Assembly: GCA_949825065.1 (NCBI GenBank)
Contig: OX463841.1
Coordinates: 23,758,916 to 23,822,915, forward strand
Direction of reading: 5' to 3'
DNA from: Odontocerum albicorne
Lineage: Eukaryota > Arthropoda > Insecta > Trichoptera > Odontoceridae
Length of the DNA: 64,000 nt
The notes beneath the pieces were generated by a model. It ran no database searches, was not told the origin of the DNA, and saw only the letters and a list, made by a program, of their open reading frames with translations. The position numbers were made by a program, and so were the translations under genes. Shown here one piece after another: positions 1 to 12,344 of the stretch; position 1 is the stretch's first letter, and every line of letters begins with the position of its first letter.

Positions 1-870
1 ATATACATATTATATTTGGGAACGTGGATAAACGAAAAATGAGATCCTTCTCATGAAATAAAGACGCGGATAGAGATAGCGAGAAGCGCTTTCATTATAT
101 GAAGCCTTTTTTCAAACCGAGACCTGAGCCTGAAATTCAAAATGCATGTGGTTCGCTGCTACATCTTCTCAAATCTCTTCTATGAAATGGAGGCGTAGAC
201 ACTGAACAAATAAACATTACGATCAAGACTTTTGAGATGTGGCTCTACAGACGTATAGTATACTCAAGATTCCAAATTTTAAAGTGATTATGCGTAAGAG
301 TAAGGACCGAGACCTACTTAAAACTATGAAGTTTCGTAAGGTATAGTAACTCGGTCACATAACGAAAGGCAAAGTATTCATTATAATACAACTGATCATC
401 CAGGAAATAATAAATGGTAAACGACGAAGATGATGACGTCGCATATATTGGCTTAAGAACTTGCGGGTAGGTCTGGGCGCAGATCTACTGAGTTATTCTA
501 GGCTGTGGTAAACAAGATAAAGACTACTATTATTTTTTCTCTCTTGTGGTTTCTTTTGCACAGTCGGATGTTCAGGTTTATCGTTCGCGATACAGCCTTA
601 GGAACAGCTAGACCAATCTCTTCAAGTCCTTTGTGAAATGAATATCTTTCACGGTGTGACCGACAACCTGGACGATTCCTCATGAGCACAATGGGGAATC
701 AATGAAATCCCACCTATGGAGGGCAGGTGCACTGCAACCATGGTCACATCTAAAATGATTGAAGTTACACTGCAATCTTCGTAAAAGGTCAAATGTTTGG
801 AGAAGCACGTTAGAATCACGCACAAAGTGGAGATTCCCGACCGAGAGCCGATTATATTGCTATAGCCAGA
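1..870. other. No recognisable gene
   Basis: I see no convincing exon, RNA gene or named transposon here. The stretch is less AT-rich than most of the window and may be old repeat sequence. A 63-codon minus-strand open frame at 498-689 has no motif I recognise. Confidence 0.4.
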
Positions 871-871
871 T

Positions 872-958
872 ATTTGGCGAGCTTACATTCCTCTCGACTA
901 ATTTGGCGAGCTTACATTCCTCTCGACTAATTTGGCGAGCTTACATTCCTCTCGACTA
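872..958. repeat. Tandem repeat, 3 x 29 bp
   Basis: Three head-to-tail, essentially identical copies of a 29-bp unit starting ATTTGGCGAGC. The near-perfect identity suggests recent expansion. The 66-codon open frame that crosses it is a product of the repetition. Confidence 0.9.
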
Positions 959-1130
959 ATCGTTGATCCTCGATTCATAAATATCGTTGGGATTTAAGGT
1001 GAGTCGGAGGAGAGCAGGAAACACCCATCCGCAAAGATTGCCATGACTGAGAAGAAGAAATGGCATAAAATTTTGCTCAACAAATTTTTACAACTGTTAA
1101 TCATTTAATAGTTTTTTAATTTTCCAACAG

Positions 1131-1318
1131 TCATAAGATTTGTAGCTTACGCAATTACTGTGTCGTTAAGCAGTGACCCAGATGGCCTTAGAACAATAGC
1201 TTTTAGTGACTTCTTATTTTCTAGGAGGAAAATAACTAAAGCAACCGCCATTTCTCGCCCGAGCGCCTTATCAGCCACGGTCCATGACTGGGAGATCTGT
1301 GCTCTTGTGCGTAACTAG
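1131..1318 (+). other. Coding-like block, possible exon
   Basis: After a plausible acceptor (TTTTCCAACAG ending at 1130) an open frame of 62 codons runs from 1133 to a TAG at 1316-1318. It includes the residues SDPDGLRTIAF and SATVHDWEICAL. A possible donor (GTAACT) lies at 1311. I do not recognise the product. Chance open frames of this length are common in this window, so this is only a candidate; it could equally be decayed transposon coding sequence. Confidence 0.2.
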
Positions 1319-1559
1319 TATTTTTTTCAGTATTTGGATCCTTTGTAGAAAATTTGAAGCATTCATTCAAGGCTTGGTAAGAAACGAAAAACCTTTTTTA
1401 GGAAAATTTCTATTTTTGAAACTAATACACAATTTCTTCGTAAGGGATGGATCATATATAGACAATCTTTATTATAATATAAGATTCAATAATTTAATAA
1501 GCAAAGATGGCTGCTCATAATTGAATATTGGTCCCAACATTAGGATGTGCAAGGGAAAC

Positions 1560-1825
1560 TAGGATAAATTATGAAATAAAGATTAATGCTGTAGAAACGT
1601 TGCGTATAATGAGTGGAAAATCAATGTACTCGTATGATAGAATAAAGAAAATATGACATTAGAAAATAATGTGGATTGAAAGAAGATACAGTACTTAAGA
1701 TGAAGAAGAGTACGCAAAATGAAGTGTATGGACGTGGCAGATGCGAAATATGCGTACCAGGATAGAATTAAATACCCAATGGAAACATGGTATGGTTGTG
1801 ATGATGATGATGATGACAATTTATA
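1560..1825 (+). mobile_element. Non-LTR retroelement 3' fragment
   Basis: This segment resembles the 3' ends at 13447-13870 and 22690-22860: a degraded reverse-transcriptase C-terminal region (the remnant of a C-M-N-V-x-E-A-K-x-V-C motif followed by Q-D-R) that runs into a (GAT)n tail near 1800-1822. It has many stops and is non-functional. Confidence 0.45.
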
Positions 1826-1839
1826 ATTTTTGAAATTAC

Positions 1840-2480
1840 TGCAAATGTATAAATTCTGTCACCTGTTCTATTTTAGACTATTGTAATATATTATTCAAGC
1901 ACCTACGAATTTATATAGCTAACTCTTAAACCCAAAACAATCCTAGTATCTCTGCCATCAGAATAAATTACTATAAATCCCTTAAGAACAGTTTAATGAC
2001 TATAATTGATGGTCTCGAGATAACGAATAAGCTGTCACTCTGATTGTTAGCGATCTTTGATATAAAAATATAACTAGATGATTTGCACAGTGCTGTTTCG
2101 TAATATACCGGTCATTATCCCCACCAAATGAATTCTAGTGAAATTATATTTAAAAGTATAATCAAATCCGGGATGCCAATAATGCATAACCAGCCAGTTA
2201 ATTTATTATTGACACCGGTAATGCTGCCTCCGTTGTTTGGGCAGATATCTAGAATATTATGCCATAAAGATAATGAAAGATAATAAATGCAGTAATATTA
2301 GTTAAAAAACGAGGCAGTATTTCGAGATTTCTGATAAATAGTCGAAAAACATTTTATATATTTTTATTTGCCTTTTAATAATTTGTAGATACTTCTCGAT
2401 ATATTACTTTGATTTATAAAAAACGTTCTTCGAGTAATATTTCTCATATAATTAGCCTTTATAATTGTCGTACGAATTTA
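1840..2480. other. No gene seen
   Basis: AT-rich sequence in which I see no exon, transposon terminus or RNA gene. Confidence 0.4.
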
Positions 2481-2484
2481 ACTG

Positions 2485-2636
2485 TAACTGACCTTTCATG
2501 TAACTGATCGCCTGTCATGTAACTGGCCACCTGTCATGTATTGACCACTTATCACGTAACTGACAACCTGTCATGTAACTGACCACCTGTCATGTAACTG
2601 ACCACCTGTCATGTAACTGACCACCTGTCATGTTAT
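2485..2636. repeat. Tandem repeat, 19-bp unit
   Basis: About eight imperfect copies of a 19-bp unit (TGTAACTGACCACCTGTCA). Copies at the left are diverged and those at the right are near identical, the usual pattern of a minisatellite growing at one edge. Confidence 0.85.
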
Positions 2637-2851
2637 TGATCTCTATGATATTTTAATGAGTTGTTAATGAAATCCAAAGCTTTATTTTAAAACATTTTGG
2701 AATCGAAAATTTTCATCGGTGCTGTTAGAATCATATATTTACAAAACTCAACATTTCTAATTTGGTCTGACCTTTCGCACTTAACGTATTTAAGATACGA
2801 TTCTTAAAGAAATCTGAGAATATTGACTTCTTTCTTTCTTATAATTTCCAG

Positions 2852-3061
2852 TCAGAATGTACAACACTTGGCATTCCACAAATCAAGTCTCCTTCGGTGT
2901 TAGACACTGGGTTTATTAGAGCAGGTGGCGCATCGACCTCTCTTCACCGCAGATACAGAAATTCTCTATTAGGCCATGTTGTCCTTGTTTCTCCCGATTA
3001 TAGTTCAAAGTCTGTTAAGAGATTTCCAGGTCCTCAGAGCCAGGATGTAATAACTCTTTAG
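2852..3061 (+). other. Coding-like block, possible exon
   Basis: A pyrimidine-rich tract ending in TTCCAG (2851) is followed by 69 open codons and a TAG at 3059-3061. The frame starts SECTTLGIPQIKSPS and includes RRYRNSLLGHVVLVSPDY. The base composition is less AT-rich than the flanks. A second frame is open for about 22 codons. An AATAAA lies near 3304. I do not recognise the product, and it could be a transposon remnant. Confidence 0.25.
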
Positions 3062-3933
3062 GCAAAATCCACACACTGGGGATCCCGATGATCTTGCATA
3101 CTCATTCATTCTAGAAACAAATCGGGGAGTGTTGACTAAAAACATATATTAGTATTGTTTCAGACTTTTTGTGTATTTAAACTTCATTGAACAAATGTAG
3201 AATCGACGTGTTTATTGCTGGTAATCACTTCCAGAGTACATAGATTATGCCGATTGCTGGTTGAGAGATTTCAAAGTTTTGGTTACATACAAAAAAAGAA
3301 ACTAATAAAAGTCAGAACAAACTTAACTTTCTAATTTTATATGAAGAATAAAAAATGAAAATAAAATATTTTAAAAATGTTTTAAATATCATCAATGATT
3401 TGGGAAGGGGAAAGACAGGGAAAAGAAAATATTACTAAAAATAGAAGAAAACATGCGTTGGCATTGAAGAGATATATAACTAAAGGAACATACAAAGGAA
3501 ACACTTCCCTTAATTCTCTTTCACTGTATTTTATAACATATCACTGCGCATTTCAACATACAATGTATCTTCCTCTAGTAAATTAGTTTAACTAAATTAT
3601 ATGTTACTTACACTTTAATTCATATTAAATATTATCAACGATCTTATGAGGAATGGAGCATTTAGATATCTGTTTTTTTTTAATATTTCCAAGATGAAAG
3701 ATTATTTTACTAATATAGTTGCACATTCAATTAGGTGTGTTGCTACTGGTAGCAAGGTCAATGGCGCACTTAGTACTGTCTTTTTTTTCAATAAATCTAT
3801 CGCAAACTCTTAGCATTAGAAATGCGAGAATTACATAAAATATCTGGTATTACAATTTAATTAAAACTGTTGAAAATATGTTTTAAATATTGAATAATAT
3901 TCACGTGACCCTGGTTACTGATCTCTGTTGCAG

Positions 3934-4053
3934 AGTGTTAGTGAACTGGTCAGTGAACAGAATAGCCATTCTTTATTCTCTGTCGTATTTCCCGGCCTGG
4001 GAACTAGTTTACCACGGCTGGGCGCCCCCGCCCCTGCCTCGCACCATATCTAG
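3934..4053 (+). other. GC-rich block with splice-like borders
   Basis: A 120-bp GC-rich island in AT-rich sequence, bordered by CTGTTGCAG on the left and TAG|GTGAAG on the right. Two frames are open across it; one reads WELVYHGWAPPPLPRT near its end. Its phase does not join directly to any other candidate exon. It may be an exon or the GC-rich part of a repeat; I cannot tell which. Confidence 0.2.
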
Positions 4054-4220
4054 GTGAAGACATGCCTAACCGCTAGTTAATTAAACGTCCGACTGAACTA
4101 CTAAACTGGAAATTATAATAACGCATCAATTGGTTACCATTTGAGTCACAATTCAGTCGCAGTAAAACCTAACGTGTGACTTAAATAATTAACCACGCGA
4201 ACTAAGACTAACCATGCTCC

Positions 4221-4440
4221 AAAAGCACATACGAGTATGTTACTTACTACCATGTCATGTACATTTAGAGTAAACAAAAGCACATACGAGTATGTTACTT
4301 ACTACCATGTCATGTACATTTAGAGTAAACAAAAGCACATACGAGTATGTTACTTACTACCATGTCATGTACATTTAGAGTAAACAAAAGCACATACGAG
4401 TATGTTACTTACTACCATGTCATGTACATTTAGAGTAAAC
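4221..4440. repeat. Tandem repeat, 4 x 55 bp
   Basis: Four identical or nearly identical 55-bp units, each starting AAAAGCACATACGAGTATG. Each unit carries the octamer TACGAGTA, which recurs through the first 38 kb. A short ORF that follows (4402-4638) starts inside the repeat and is not a gene. Confidence 0.95.
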
Positions 4441-4902
4441 AAAAATATTACATATATTCACATCTTACTACCCACGCAAACAGTTGTTGCCTCGTACACA
4501 TCCATGTATCTTGTCATACATGCTACCAATCACCTTACAATTCAAATTTATCCAAGTATTCTCTTCTATGTTTCTTCGGTCTACCTTCCCTCACTCTTCA
4601 TTCGTTCCAGACATATTACAACGATTTTTTTTAAATAATCCATAATCCTTAGGTTCGCCTACAAAGTATTATAACAATTTTGGTAAACATTTAATTTACG
4701 TACTCGTGGATCAGTTTACTACAATTTGAGTAATAACACGACCGTTACGGAGTCAGTAACTAAGGACAACGTTTAAACTCGATTGAATAAAAGAATACTT
4801 GGATTTAATCCAAACAAAATGCCATTTGCGTCTGCAGATTGTTTCGTTTAAATAAACAACGATAAGGGAGTTTCAGGAAACTATCCTTCATCTGAACTTT
4901 CT

Positions 4903-4984
4903 TTGATGCTAGAGTATTTCAACGGGAAACAAACCCGCAACCCTCGGGTTGCAAGACAGTGTTTTACCAACTATGCTACGGACG
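4903..4984 (-). repeat. tRNA-like SINE head
   Basis: On the minus strand this reads as a tRNA-like sequence: an A-box-like part (TAGCATAGTTGG) and a B-box-like part (GGGTTTGTTTCCC) about 35 bp apart. The stem pairing is imperfect, so it is more likely a tRNA-derived SINE head than a functional tRNA gene. Confidence 0.4.
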
Positions 4985-5069
4985 TTTTGTTTTATTTGAA
5001 TTAGTAGGTTCTTGATACATATCAAAATAAAGTAAAAGTTATATGCCATTTCTTGTTGATTAAATTATA

Positions 5070-5762
5070 CAGAGTGGCCCATAAGTTACACTTTAATGTG
5101 TAACTTATGGTTGTTGAAGATATTGTGGATTTAATTCTTGAACCAACTGAATTTTAAACGAAAAGAAGTGCAAATTGGTTCTTAAGATTCTTTGCAATGT
5201 CGTTGAGACATTCCGAATTGAGCTGGCCGTCGTCTAGTTGAAGTCGCTTGATCATCAGCAACACCCTGTCGTACCCTTTTAATATTTTTCTTAGTACTGA
5301 TAGTACTCAGTCTTCCGTCTCTAGGTTAGTGAACTACTGATCCCTGCTGTCAAAAACGTACAATTTCCTAATAGTCGATCTTGCTGGACATTTTTCATTA
5401 GTAAAATGACAGCAATGTGTGCGTTGTTTTCGAATATGTATTACACTTCCGTTGTATACAGTACAACTTGCCGAGTTTGTTGCCAAGCGGTAATCTTTTC
5501 TTTCGAACCAGAAAGATATTTAAGAGTTCTAAAGGGAACGCCAAACTGGAATACTTTTTTTAGATCTGGGTTCCAACAGAAAATGAACCTGTAACGACTG
5601 GGTCATTAGACAGGCATCTTACCAATTAGGACAAAAAGGTCATCAGGACTCTTGATTTCGAAATAAAGCTCGATCACGTTCGTGATGTCTTTTGAATTAT
5701 TTAAAAAAAATAATCTAACTTTACAACTGATGAATGTATCATATATTATATGGGCCACCCTG
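5070..5762. mobile_element. Non-autonomous Tc1/mariner-type element (693 bp)
   Basis: The ends are inverted repeats, ACAGAGTGGCCCATA on the left and, in reverse complement, ACAGGGTGGCCCATA on the right, flanked by TA on both sides. The left end also folds on itself (CCATAAGTTACAC and GTGTAACTTATGG around a short loop). No transposase frame remains. The GTGGGCC/GTGGCCC end core resembles the ends of the element at 32666-33948, so a related transposase may have moved it (inference). Confidence 0.7.
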
Positions 5763-5779
5763 TATCTGTATAAAATATA

Positions 5780-6560
5780 GTCGTATTTTGGGGCTCTTAT
5801 TAATTAAATTGTTTTAGTGGGACAATCAAATTAGACACAGAAAATGTATTATATTTTTAAGGAAGGTCGTAAATATGAAAATCCACCTAAATAAAGATAC
5901 GAGTATAATAGCAAGGATTGTGATTGAACAATAAAAATGAAACAATGCCTTTTCACGCAGTATGTACGAGTATGTGGAGTGAGAAAGATTTGATCTGAAT
6001 AGACAATGCATGTGCTATAAAACTATATCATAACAATATTACCTGAGCTGAATACAGATAATCATAGATTATCCGTTTTCGTTTTGTTTTAAAAGATAAA
6101 TACTTGGTATCATAAGATTTTTATCCTGTATGTAACTTTTATGAATATTGAAGATTATTCGAAATTATAATGAACCTAATAAATAATGATTTCAGGCAGC
6201 AGTTGATTACTTATATGTGTATTTTACTGTTGTTGAGATATTTCAATTTTAGACTCAATTCAGCGATCAAAATAAAATGAGTCGTTATTAATTTCAAAAT
6301 ATTATTTGATTAATTCTTTAACAGCAACATTAACTTATTACGGAGGGAAGAATTTTTTTATTTTAACAAACTAAATTAATTCAGTTGTCATCTACATATT
6401 TTTCGATTGTGTGTAAACAGTATTACCAGTTAATATATCAGTTTCGAATTTTTATTATATACGTATATTAGCCATTTGATGATAATTACCAAAAAAACAC
6501 ATTTTTCGGAATTTTGTATATACACTAGTACCAACATGTGCTAGAAATCTTAAGCTATAA
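5780..6560. other. No gene seen
   Basis: AT-rich sequence. The 131-codon minus-strand open frame that covers 6455-6850 lies antisense to the LINE fragment that begins about 6580 and is not taken as a gene. Confidence 0.4.
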
Positions 6561-6579
6561 ATACTCCACAACAATATTT

Positions 6580-7145
6580 TAATACTCATGGCAGGAGAGC
6601 AAAACGTGGAGTGGAAAAATATTAAAAGAAGCCGATCACGTACTGAGAAGGATACACGGAGTGACAATGTATGAAAAATCCGGAATGATGGGATTAGGGA
6701 ATGGATGTGAACATAAGTCTGATGTGTTGAGTAAGATGAAGAAATGCACTCTGAGATGATTTGGGCATGTAGAACGAATGAATGAAGAAAGACTACCAAA
6801 ACAAATTTATTGTGCAAAAGTGACTGCAAGGCTTGGTACAGAAAAACCAAGGAAAGTATCGTAAGATCGAAGGATGAATGTGAACTTAGGTAAGACTGAC
6901 GTATTAAGTAAAACAGTATGAGAGGGTTTGAACGTGTAGAATGAGAAACACTAACTAAACATATTTATTCAATGCAAATGTGAGTGGAAGATTTGGTAGA
7001 GGACTACCGAGAAAATCATGGTCGGATCAAGTGATTGTTATTTTGAAAGAAGGAAATGCAAACATTTAGAGAAATAGTAGAAGCCGTACGAGAAGGTGTA
7101 TCGATGTAGATGAGTCGAATGATGTGTTTGGCTCTTAGCCATCTC
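6580..7145 (+). mobile_element. Non-LTR retroelement fragment (RT C-terminus)
   Basis: The translation, with several frameshifts, shows remnants of the reverse-transcriptase C-terminal segment found again at 13447, 23895 and 49560: KMKKC-x-R-FGHVERMNEERL-x-KQIY, then a GRPRK-x-W-DQV part. It holds a partly repeated copy of the FGHVERM region. Degenerate and not functional. Confidence 0.6.
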
Positions 7146-7329
7146 TACCTATCCCAGTAGTGAAATTACGTGATGGTATACCATATGTTATATCTATATC
7201 TTGTTTGCTAAATTAGAGTTTCGGGTTCCTCGAGATGTGGGTTACTAGATGTGTTACTACTAACATAGGTATATAGGTAAAGTATTCACGAATGCAATTA
7301 ACTTCACGCATGTAAAGAACAACCTTTCA

Positions 7330-7760
7330 AAATATCATTTATTTGATGCAGCCATAGTCTTTCCTTAGTCTTTCACTACCCCTTTGTCAACTGACATTTG
7401 CACTATACGTTTGTTTTGTTAGTATTTTTTCATCCATTCGTTCTCCATGTCCAAACTATCTCAAAGTGCTCTTCTTCATCTTACTTAAAACGTCAGCGTT
7501 AAGTTCACGTTTATTCCTAATATTCATGTATTATTGTCAGTACATGCATTTCTATAACATTTTTTCGGCTCCTTTCAGGTTTTTTTTCACGTCTGCGTTT
7601 AACTTCCATATATCAAATTTAGTACTAGAATACTGCTGTGAACTATCATCTTAGCAGATTTTGATGCTGTCTTGTTCGACTAAACTCGTAAATGTTTTAG
7701 TGGCCTTATGACTATGTTTCCTTTTGCTACACGCCGTTTCATATTTCTCTTCCATCATCT
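7330..7760 (-). mobile_element. Non-LTR retroelement fragment
   Basis: Minus-strand copy of the same LINE family: the complement of the FGHVERM and KQIY region lies near 7400-7470 and continues into the preceding RT segment (thumb-like region). Heavily mutated. Confidence 0.5.
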
Positions 7761-7769
7761 GAAAAAACA

Positions 7770-8535
7770 CTACCTAAATTGCAGAATTACTTATATTTCT
7801 CTAATATTTCGTTGCTAACCCATACATCGCATTTACTTGACAATTTTCTACCTCTATTACTTTGAATTTCCCGATATTCATTCTCAAACTAGTTTTTAAT
7901 GTTTTAACTAAAACTTTTATAGTTTTTGATGTTTCATAATATTAAAATCAACCCTTTCGTGGACTAATATTTACAATAAATAACATTTTGACGAATTATG
8001 GTGGAAACCTTTACAATTTAATTTCAATAGAAATTCAACTATGTTTTTTTCGAAGTTCTCGAAATACTGAGTTCAAACCCGATAAATTTATCTGTGGAAA
8101 GTGTTAAAATAGAAATAATGTAATATAGGTTTAAATAAATATATATGATATATAGAAAACTGGTTTTAGTGTATTCAGAAATAAACTACGAATGACAGTA
8201 TAGTAAAAGTGAGTTATTTTAGTGAGCAATTTTAAAGCTAAGTTTTTTCATCTAAAGAGTAATAATAATATATTGATATACTCGTATTTACATGTATTTT
8301 ATGTCTTAAGTTACAATAAATTCCGTGACTACATTTTATGTAACTGGTGTCAAATTTCAATAAACTACCCGCACTTCAGATGTAACATGACATCAGTCAA
8401 GCCATAGCAATAAATACTCTTGTAACAAACCGAGATTATTCCGCCTAATAAGAGTTTTGTGATACGAGTTAGAAACACGTAAAGCGATGATACAATGTAG
8501 GGGGTAGGACAACAAAGTAATTTATTGCCAGTATT
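7770..8535. other. No gene seen
   Basis: AT-rich spacer. The short open frame at 8222-8407 has no motif and looks like chance. Confidence 0.4.
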
Positions 8536-8542
8536 CTAATAA

Positions 8543-8765
8543 GATGAACTCCGCGGTCTAGTTGATAAGACGGCTGTCCTTCAGTCCGCGGGCTTGCGAG
8601 TTCTAGCGGGTTCGATTCACGTTGGGGTTTTTTAGAAGCATTCCTGTCTGGTTTTCATTTATAGACTTTTTAACTTTTTGTGGTTGGTTGGAAGATATTG
8701 CCACATGACGATTAAGCCACCAGGTTGTACTGTATACAACGAAAGTGTAATATATGAAGTTCCAC
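8543..8765 (+). repeat. tRNA-derived SINE, full-length-like copy
   Basis: The head is tRNA-like (A-box around CTAGTTGATAAGACG, B-box GGGTTCGATTCACG). It is followed by a conserved body (TCTGGTTTTCA) and the tail TGGTTGGTTGGAAGATATTG then ACCAGGTTGTACTGTATACA. The same arrangement recurs about ten times in the window on both strands, which defines the family. Confidence 0.75.
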
Positions 8766-8949
8766 AAAGTTAAAGCTGAAACATTAGATACATTTTATTA
8801 CCAAATCTACCATAATATATTATATGTACGAGTATACAACATTTTTTGTTCTTCTGATCTCACTTTCGTTACGTAAATAACAGTCTGTTGAATTTATGAA
8901 CAATCTCTTCCAATCAATCAGAAAAGTGTTAAGAGAAATCCAGACTACT

Positions 8950-9027
8950 TTTTTTTTTAATCTAGGCATCACCGGGACTTAAGTCCGCTGCCCCCGGGCT
9001 GGAAAATAAGCGTCGTTTCAACTAGGC
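8950..9027 (-). repeat. SINE head, interrupted by a hAT insertion
   Basis: The minus strand carries the tRNA-like SINE head. It stops at the duplicated octamer AACTAGGC (9020-9027) and resumes at 9940-9965 after the hAT element, so the SINE is older than the hAT insertion. Confidence 0.6.
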
Positions 9028-9939
9028 CAGGGATGGCGAACCTATGGTATAACACGCGTGTCACGAAGTGATACGCGGTCAATTTCTGAGAACATGCGGA
9101 CTAAGATCGAAATTTGTTTGAAAAATGTAGGTTAGTCAAGTTTTTTTACTCCATTCCCTGAGCAAACGTCATTCAACTAAATGAGTTAGTGCAACGAACT
9201 TGTTTATTTTAGTGAACGATCGAAAAACATATTTATTAATCTTAGTGAACTACTCATTCCCATCTCTAGTACAATACGCATACGCGGCGCTGGTCCCTTA
9301 TGTCTCAAGCTCACTCACAAACTCATATAATATATACAAATATGTGAGCGAGAAAGAAAGATAAATATTTTGGTCAAACGTGAGGTAGAGGGGCGTATGT
9401 CACAGTGTATTGTTGTGTCTTACGTTGTCGGCGTCTCCAGATAGATTACTCGATGGATTTTATATAATTACTTTTCGACATGACCTTTTCAAAATGTCTG
9501 ATTGAAAAACGAAAATTGAGTGTTGAATCAAGAGGAAGTGGACGATTGTATCAGGAAGTATGGTTTCGTAAATTCGGTGTTATTGAAAAAAATAATGGTT
9601 CATTTTATCTTATTTGTAATGAAAGTGTCGTAACACACCTCTTATGAAAAATTAAATATTTTAAACAAAATATAGAAATCGATTGTTTATTAAAAGTCCC
9701 CAACTTTAAACCGCGAATCTCTATATTGGCATCAGACACACAACAAGAATCTCACTAAGTTGTTAATTTAAAAAACATATGGTACCTAATATTTTTAGAA
9801 TATTTACAACTAACCTAATTGTGTAAAAATATGCTTTGATTTTTAATTAGCGTATTATTTATCTGACGCGCGAAGATTTTTTTTAAAGAATTTGTGCATA
9901 TTCTTTGACACACTTGAAAACATAGGTTCACCATCCCGG
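9028..9939 (+). mobile_element. Deleted hAT-family element (912 bp)
   Basis: Inverted ends CAGGGATGG and, complemented, CCGGGATGG, flanked by a perfect 8-bp target duplication AACTAGGC (9020-9027 and 9940-9947), the length typical of hAT transposons. Around 9475-9640 a plus-strand frame starting MTFSKCLIEKRK keeps a piece (YQEVWFRKFG ... LICNESV) that resembles the N-terminal zinc-finger start of BED/ZMYM-like hAT transposases. The catalytic part is gone, so it is a deletion derivative. Confidence 0.75.
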
Positions 9940-10067
9940 AACTAGGCCATGGAGGTCGTTCATCCCTATTTCAATAATATGTAATTTAATGTCTCAATAA
10001 AACTTTTGAAATGGTAGAGCTCCTATCCATGCAATTCGGCAGATTTTTCGTTATATATTACTTAAGT

Positions 10068-10517
10068 CAGAGGTTACCAAATTGTGCGCCTTGGCACTTT
10101 TGCGCACCGCGGAATACTCCAAAATTTAAACAATTCCCGACGATCTTAGTTTATTTAATATAATACAATGATACTCGTATATAACAACATTCGTTGATAT
10201 GAAACGAGTTGAGTTTTGGATATCAGTAAACGATGAATATCTTTTGTTGAGTGATAAAGATCAGTGAATTATGTATCTATTTGAGACTAATCACCTCGGC
10301 GAAGCTCGGTTTTTTGCGGTAACCGTAAAAAAAACCAAATAGCTCGGAAAACTCAACATGAAATAAGAATTTAATTTGATTCCAAGGTTTGAGAAACTGT
10401 GTAGTAAATAACAGACGCATCCATCTCATTAATTGGTAAATTTTCAAATGGGTGGCGTGAAAAAAAATGTTTAAGCACTAAGGGAGCCGTAAAATTACAA
10501 AGTTTGAAAACCACTGA
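10068..10517. mobile_element. Non-autonomous hAT element (450 bp)
   Basis: Ends CAGAGGTTACCAAA and, complemented, CAGTGGTTTTCAAACTT are typical hAT termini. The flanks are a perfect 8-bp duplication ACTTAAGT (10060-10067 and 10518-10525). No coding capacity. Confidence 0.8.
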
Positions 10518-10529
10518 CTTAAGTTGTAG

Positions 10530-12340
10530 GTTTCTGTCTCTGCCGCGAGGCGCTTACATAAAACTGCGCAGTATTTAGATTAAACAACAATCATTACAAA
10601 AATTTCAGCGATGCGCACAATTTCAGCTGATATACTCGTATTTATAATTCCTTATACCAACACCAAATTTTGCCTGGTGGAACTGATTGCGCATGGAAGC
10701 ATGAAGCAGAAACCTATCCCACCCATTTAACCATTTTCCGAAAAACAGTAATGTGAGCTAGTACATCTCTTTAACTTTTTATCACATTATTTAAAAAAAT
10801 CATAATTTTAATTCATCCGCGAGTTTCATTTATTATTTTTACTTAAAAACATTGAGATGGCGTTTAAGATTTTCTTAGGAATTTATTTTTATGAGTTACC
10901 AGATTTCTTAATTATTTTCCTGTCCAAAAATTATATACCATATAAATTTTTTGTTCACTTTTCAAATATACATATTTTTTTTGTTATCAACGTTTGTAGT
11001 ATTTTGTAGCGTGTATTGTTTATTGCATACATAACTTATATTAATAAGTTTATAATTGTGTTAATATCATAAATTTTTCCAAACAGGTGTTTTTTTTATA
11101 AGTCACAGCTTTGGGCGTGCTGAGCCCTGACCTGTCTTATGCTTAGGAACATGTATCTAGTCGTGTAAAGCGTCAACTATATTAATGTAAGCAAATTTAC
11201 TGAATAACGTTTTTAAGATTTTTCTTACTTTAAAGAACTAAGTTATAAATAGTTTTTGGGACATTACTAACTTATCTATCAGTTATTTTTCCATTCTGAG
11301 TATTGAAATGAATTATTTTAACATTTTATGTAACATACGGTTTTTAATTTTTTTATTACTTATATTGTTAATCTGTACGACACTTGTCGCCCAAGACATT
11401 GCGGAAGTACATATTTGGATACGCAACACGCAAGAAACGTACTGATTTGTGTTTTAATACACGATCTGTTACTTTATTAAATAAATAAAAAAACAAACAA
11501 ATACTCATAAACGAGACATAGTGTTTGTATAATATGTTAATCACGCGGGTGTAAATCAGCTGTTTCAGAACAGGCAATGAATTTAATGATATGCATAGCT
11601 GATATATACTATTTATCTTGTGTAGAGTAGTTGTGAAAAAATGTGAATAAAATAAATAAATTAAAGCTAAGTTAAAAATGTAATGACTAATTTTCGCCAA
11701 AAAATTTGTCATAATTGGCGTTTTGCAAGACGATATGAAATTGTCAACCAATGATCCGCACTAATTTGTCATACTTCAATTTTTTATGTATATTGCCATA
11801 TTTCGATTAAAAAATCTCAATTAGTAACAGTAGTAAGGTAAATTGTAAGGTAGGTCTCCATTATAAATGTTTGATTTCTCTATACAAACAGGTATAAAGT
11901 GGTTTATATCTTAACTCCGTTACACTTATGACATTTGCCAGATAATTTTTCCATTACAAACATTTACAGTTGCAATATTCTTTATAAGTTATCATTACTT
12001 CATGTGATTTTATTACTCTCTGTTGGGTGCTCGGTGCTTGCTGCTCGCTGCTCATTAAAACTGAATATATTCTGATTGAAGAGAACCTCGAGCTGATCTG
12101 ATTGAGAGAAGTTGATGCCGCTAACATTATCAGTAGGAAGACAAATTAATATTGTGTTCTGATAATATCTTGTTAATTTATGGAACCAGTGTATTTTAAT
12201 TCGCGTTATTTTCAAAATATACTTATAATCAACCTTAAAACGAATACATAGTTATACATTTACATTGTGTAGTAGTAAATTATTTTAACATTATCGCCAA
12301 ATTTAATAATAATATATATACCCACATGACATTTTTTTGT
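10530..12340. other. No gene seen
   Basis: AT-rich spacer. A 127-codon minus-strand open frame (11368-11751) has low-complexity, Phe/Ile/Tyr-rich content typical of chance frames in AT-rich DNA, with no recognisable domain. Confidence 0.4.
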
Positions 12341-12344
12341 TGGG

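Noticed and set aside
6455..6850. 131-codon minus-strand ORF
   Set aside because: Antisense to a LINE fragment, low-complexity composition, no domain.
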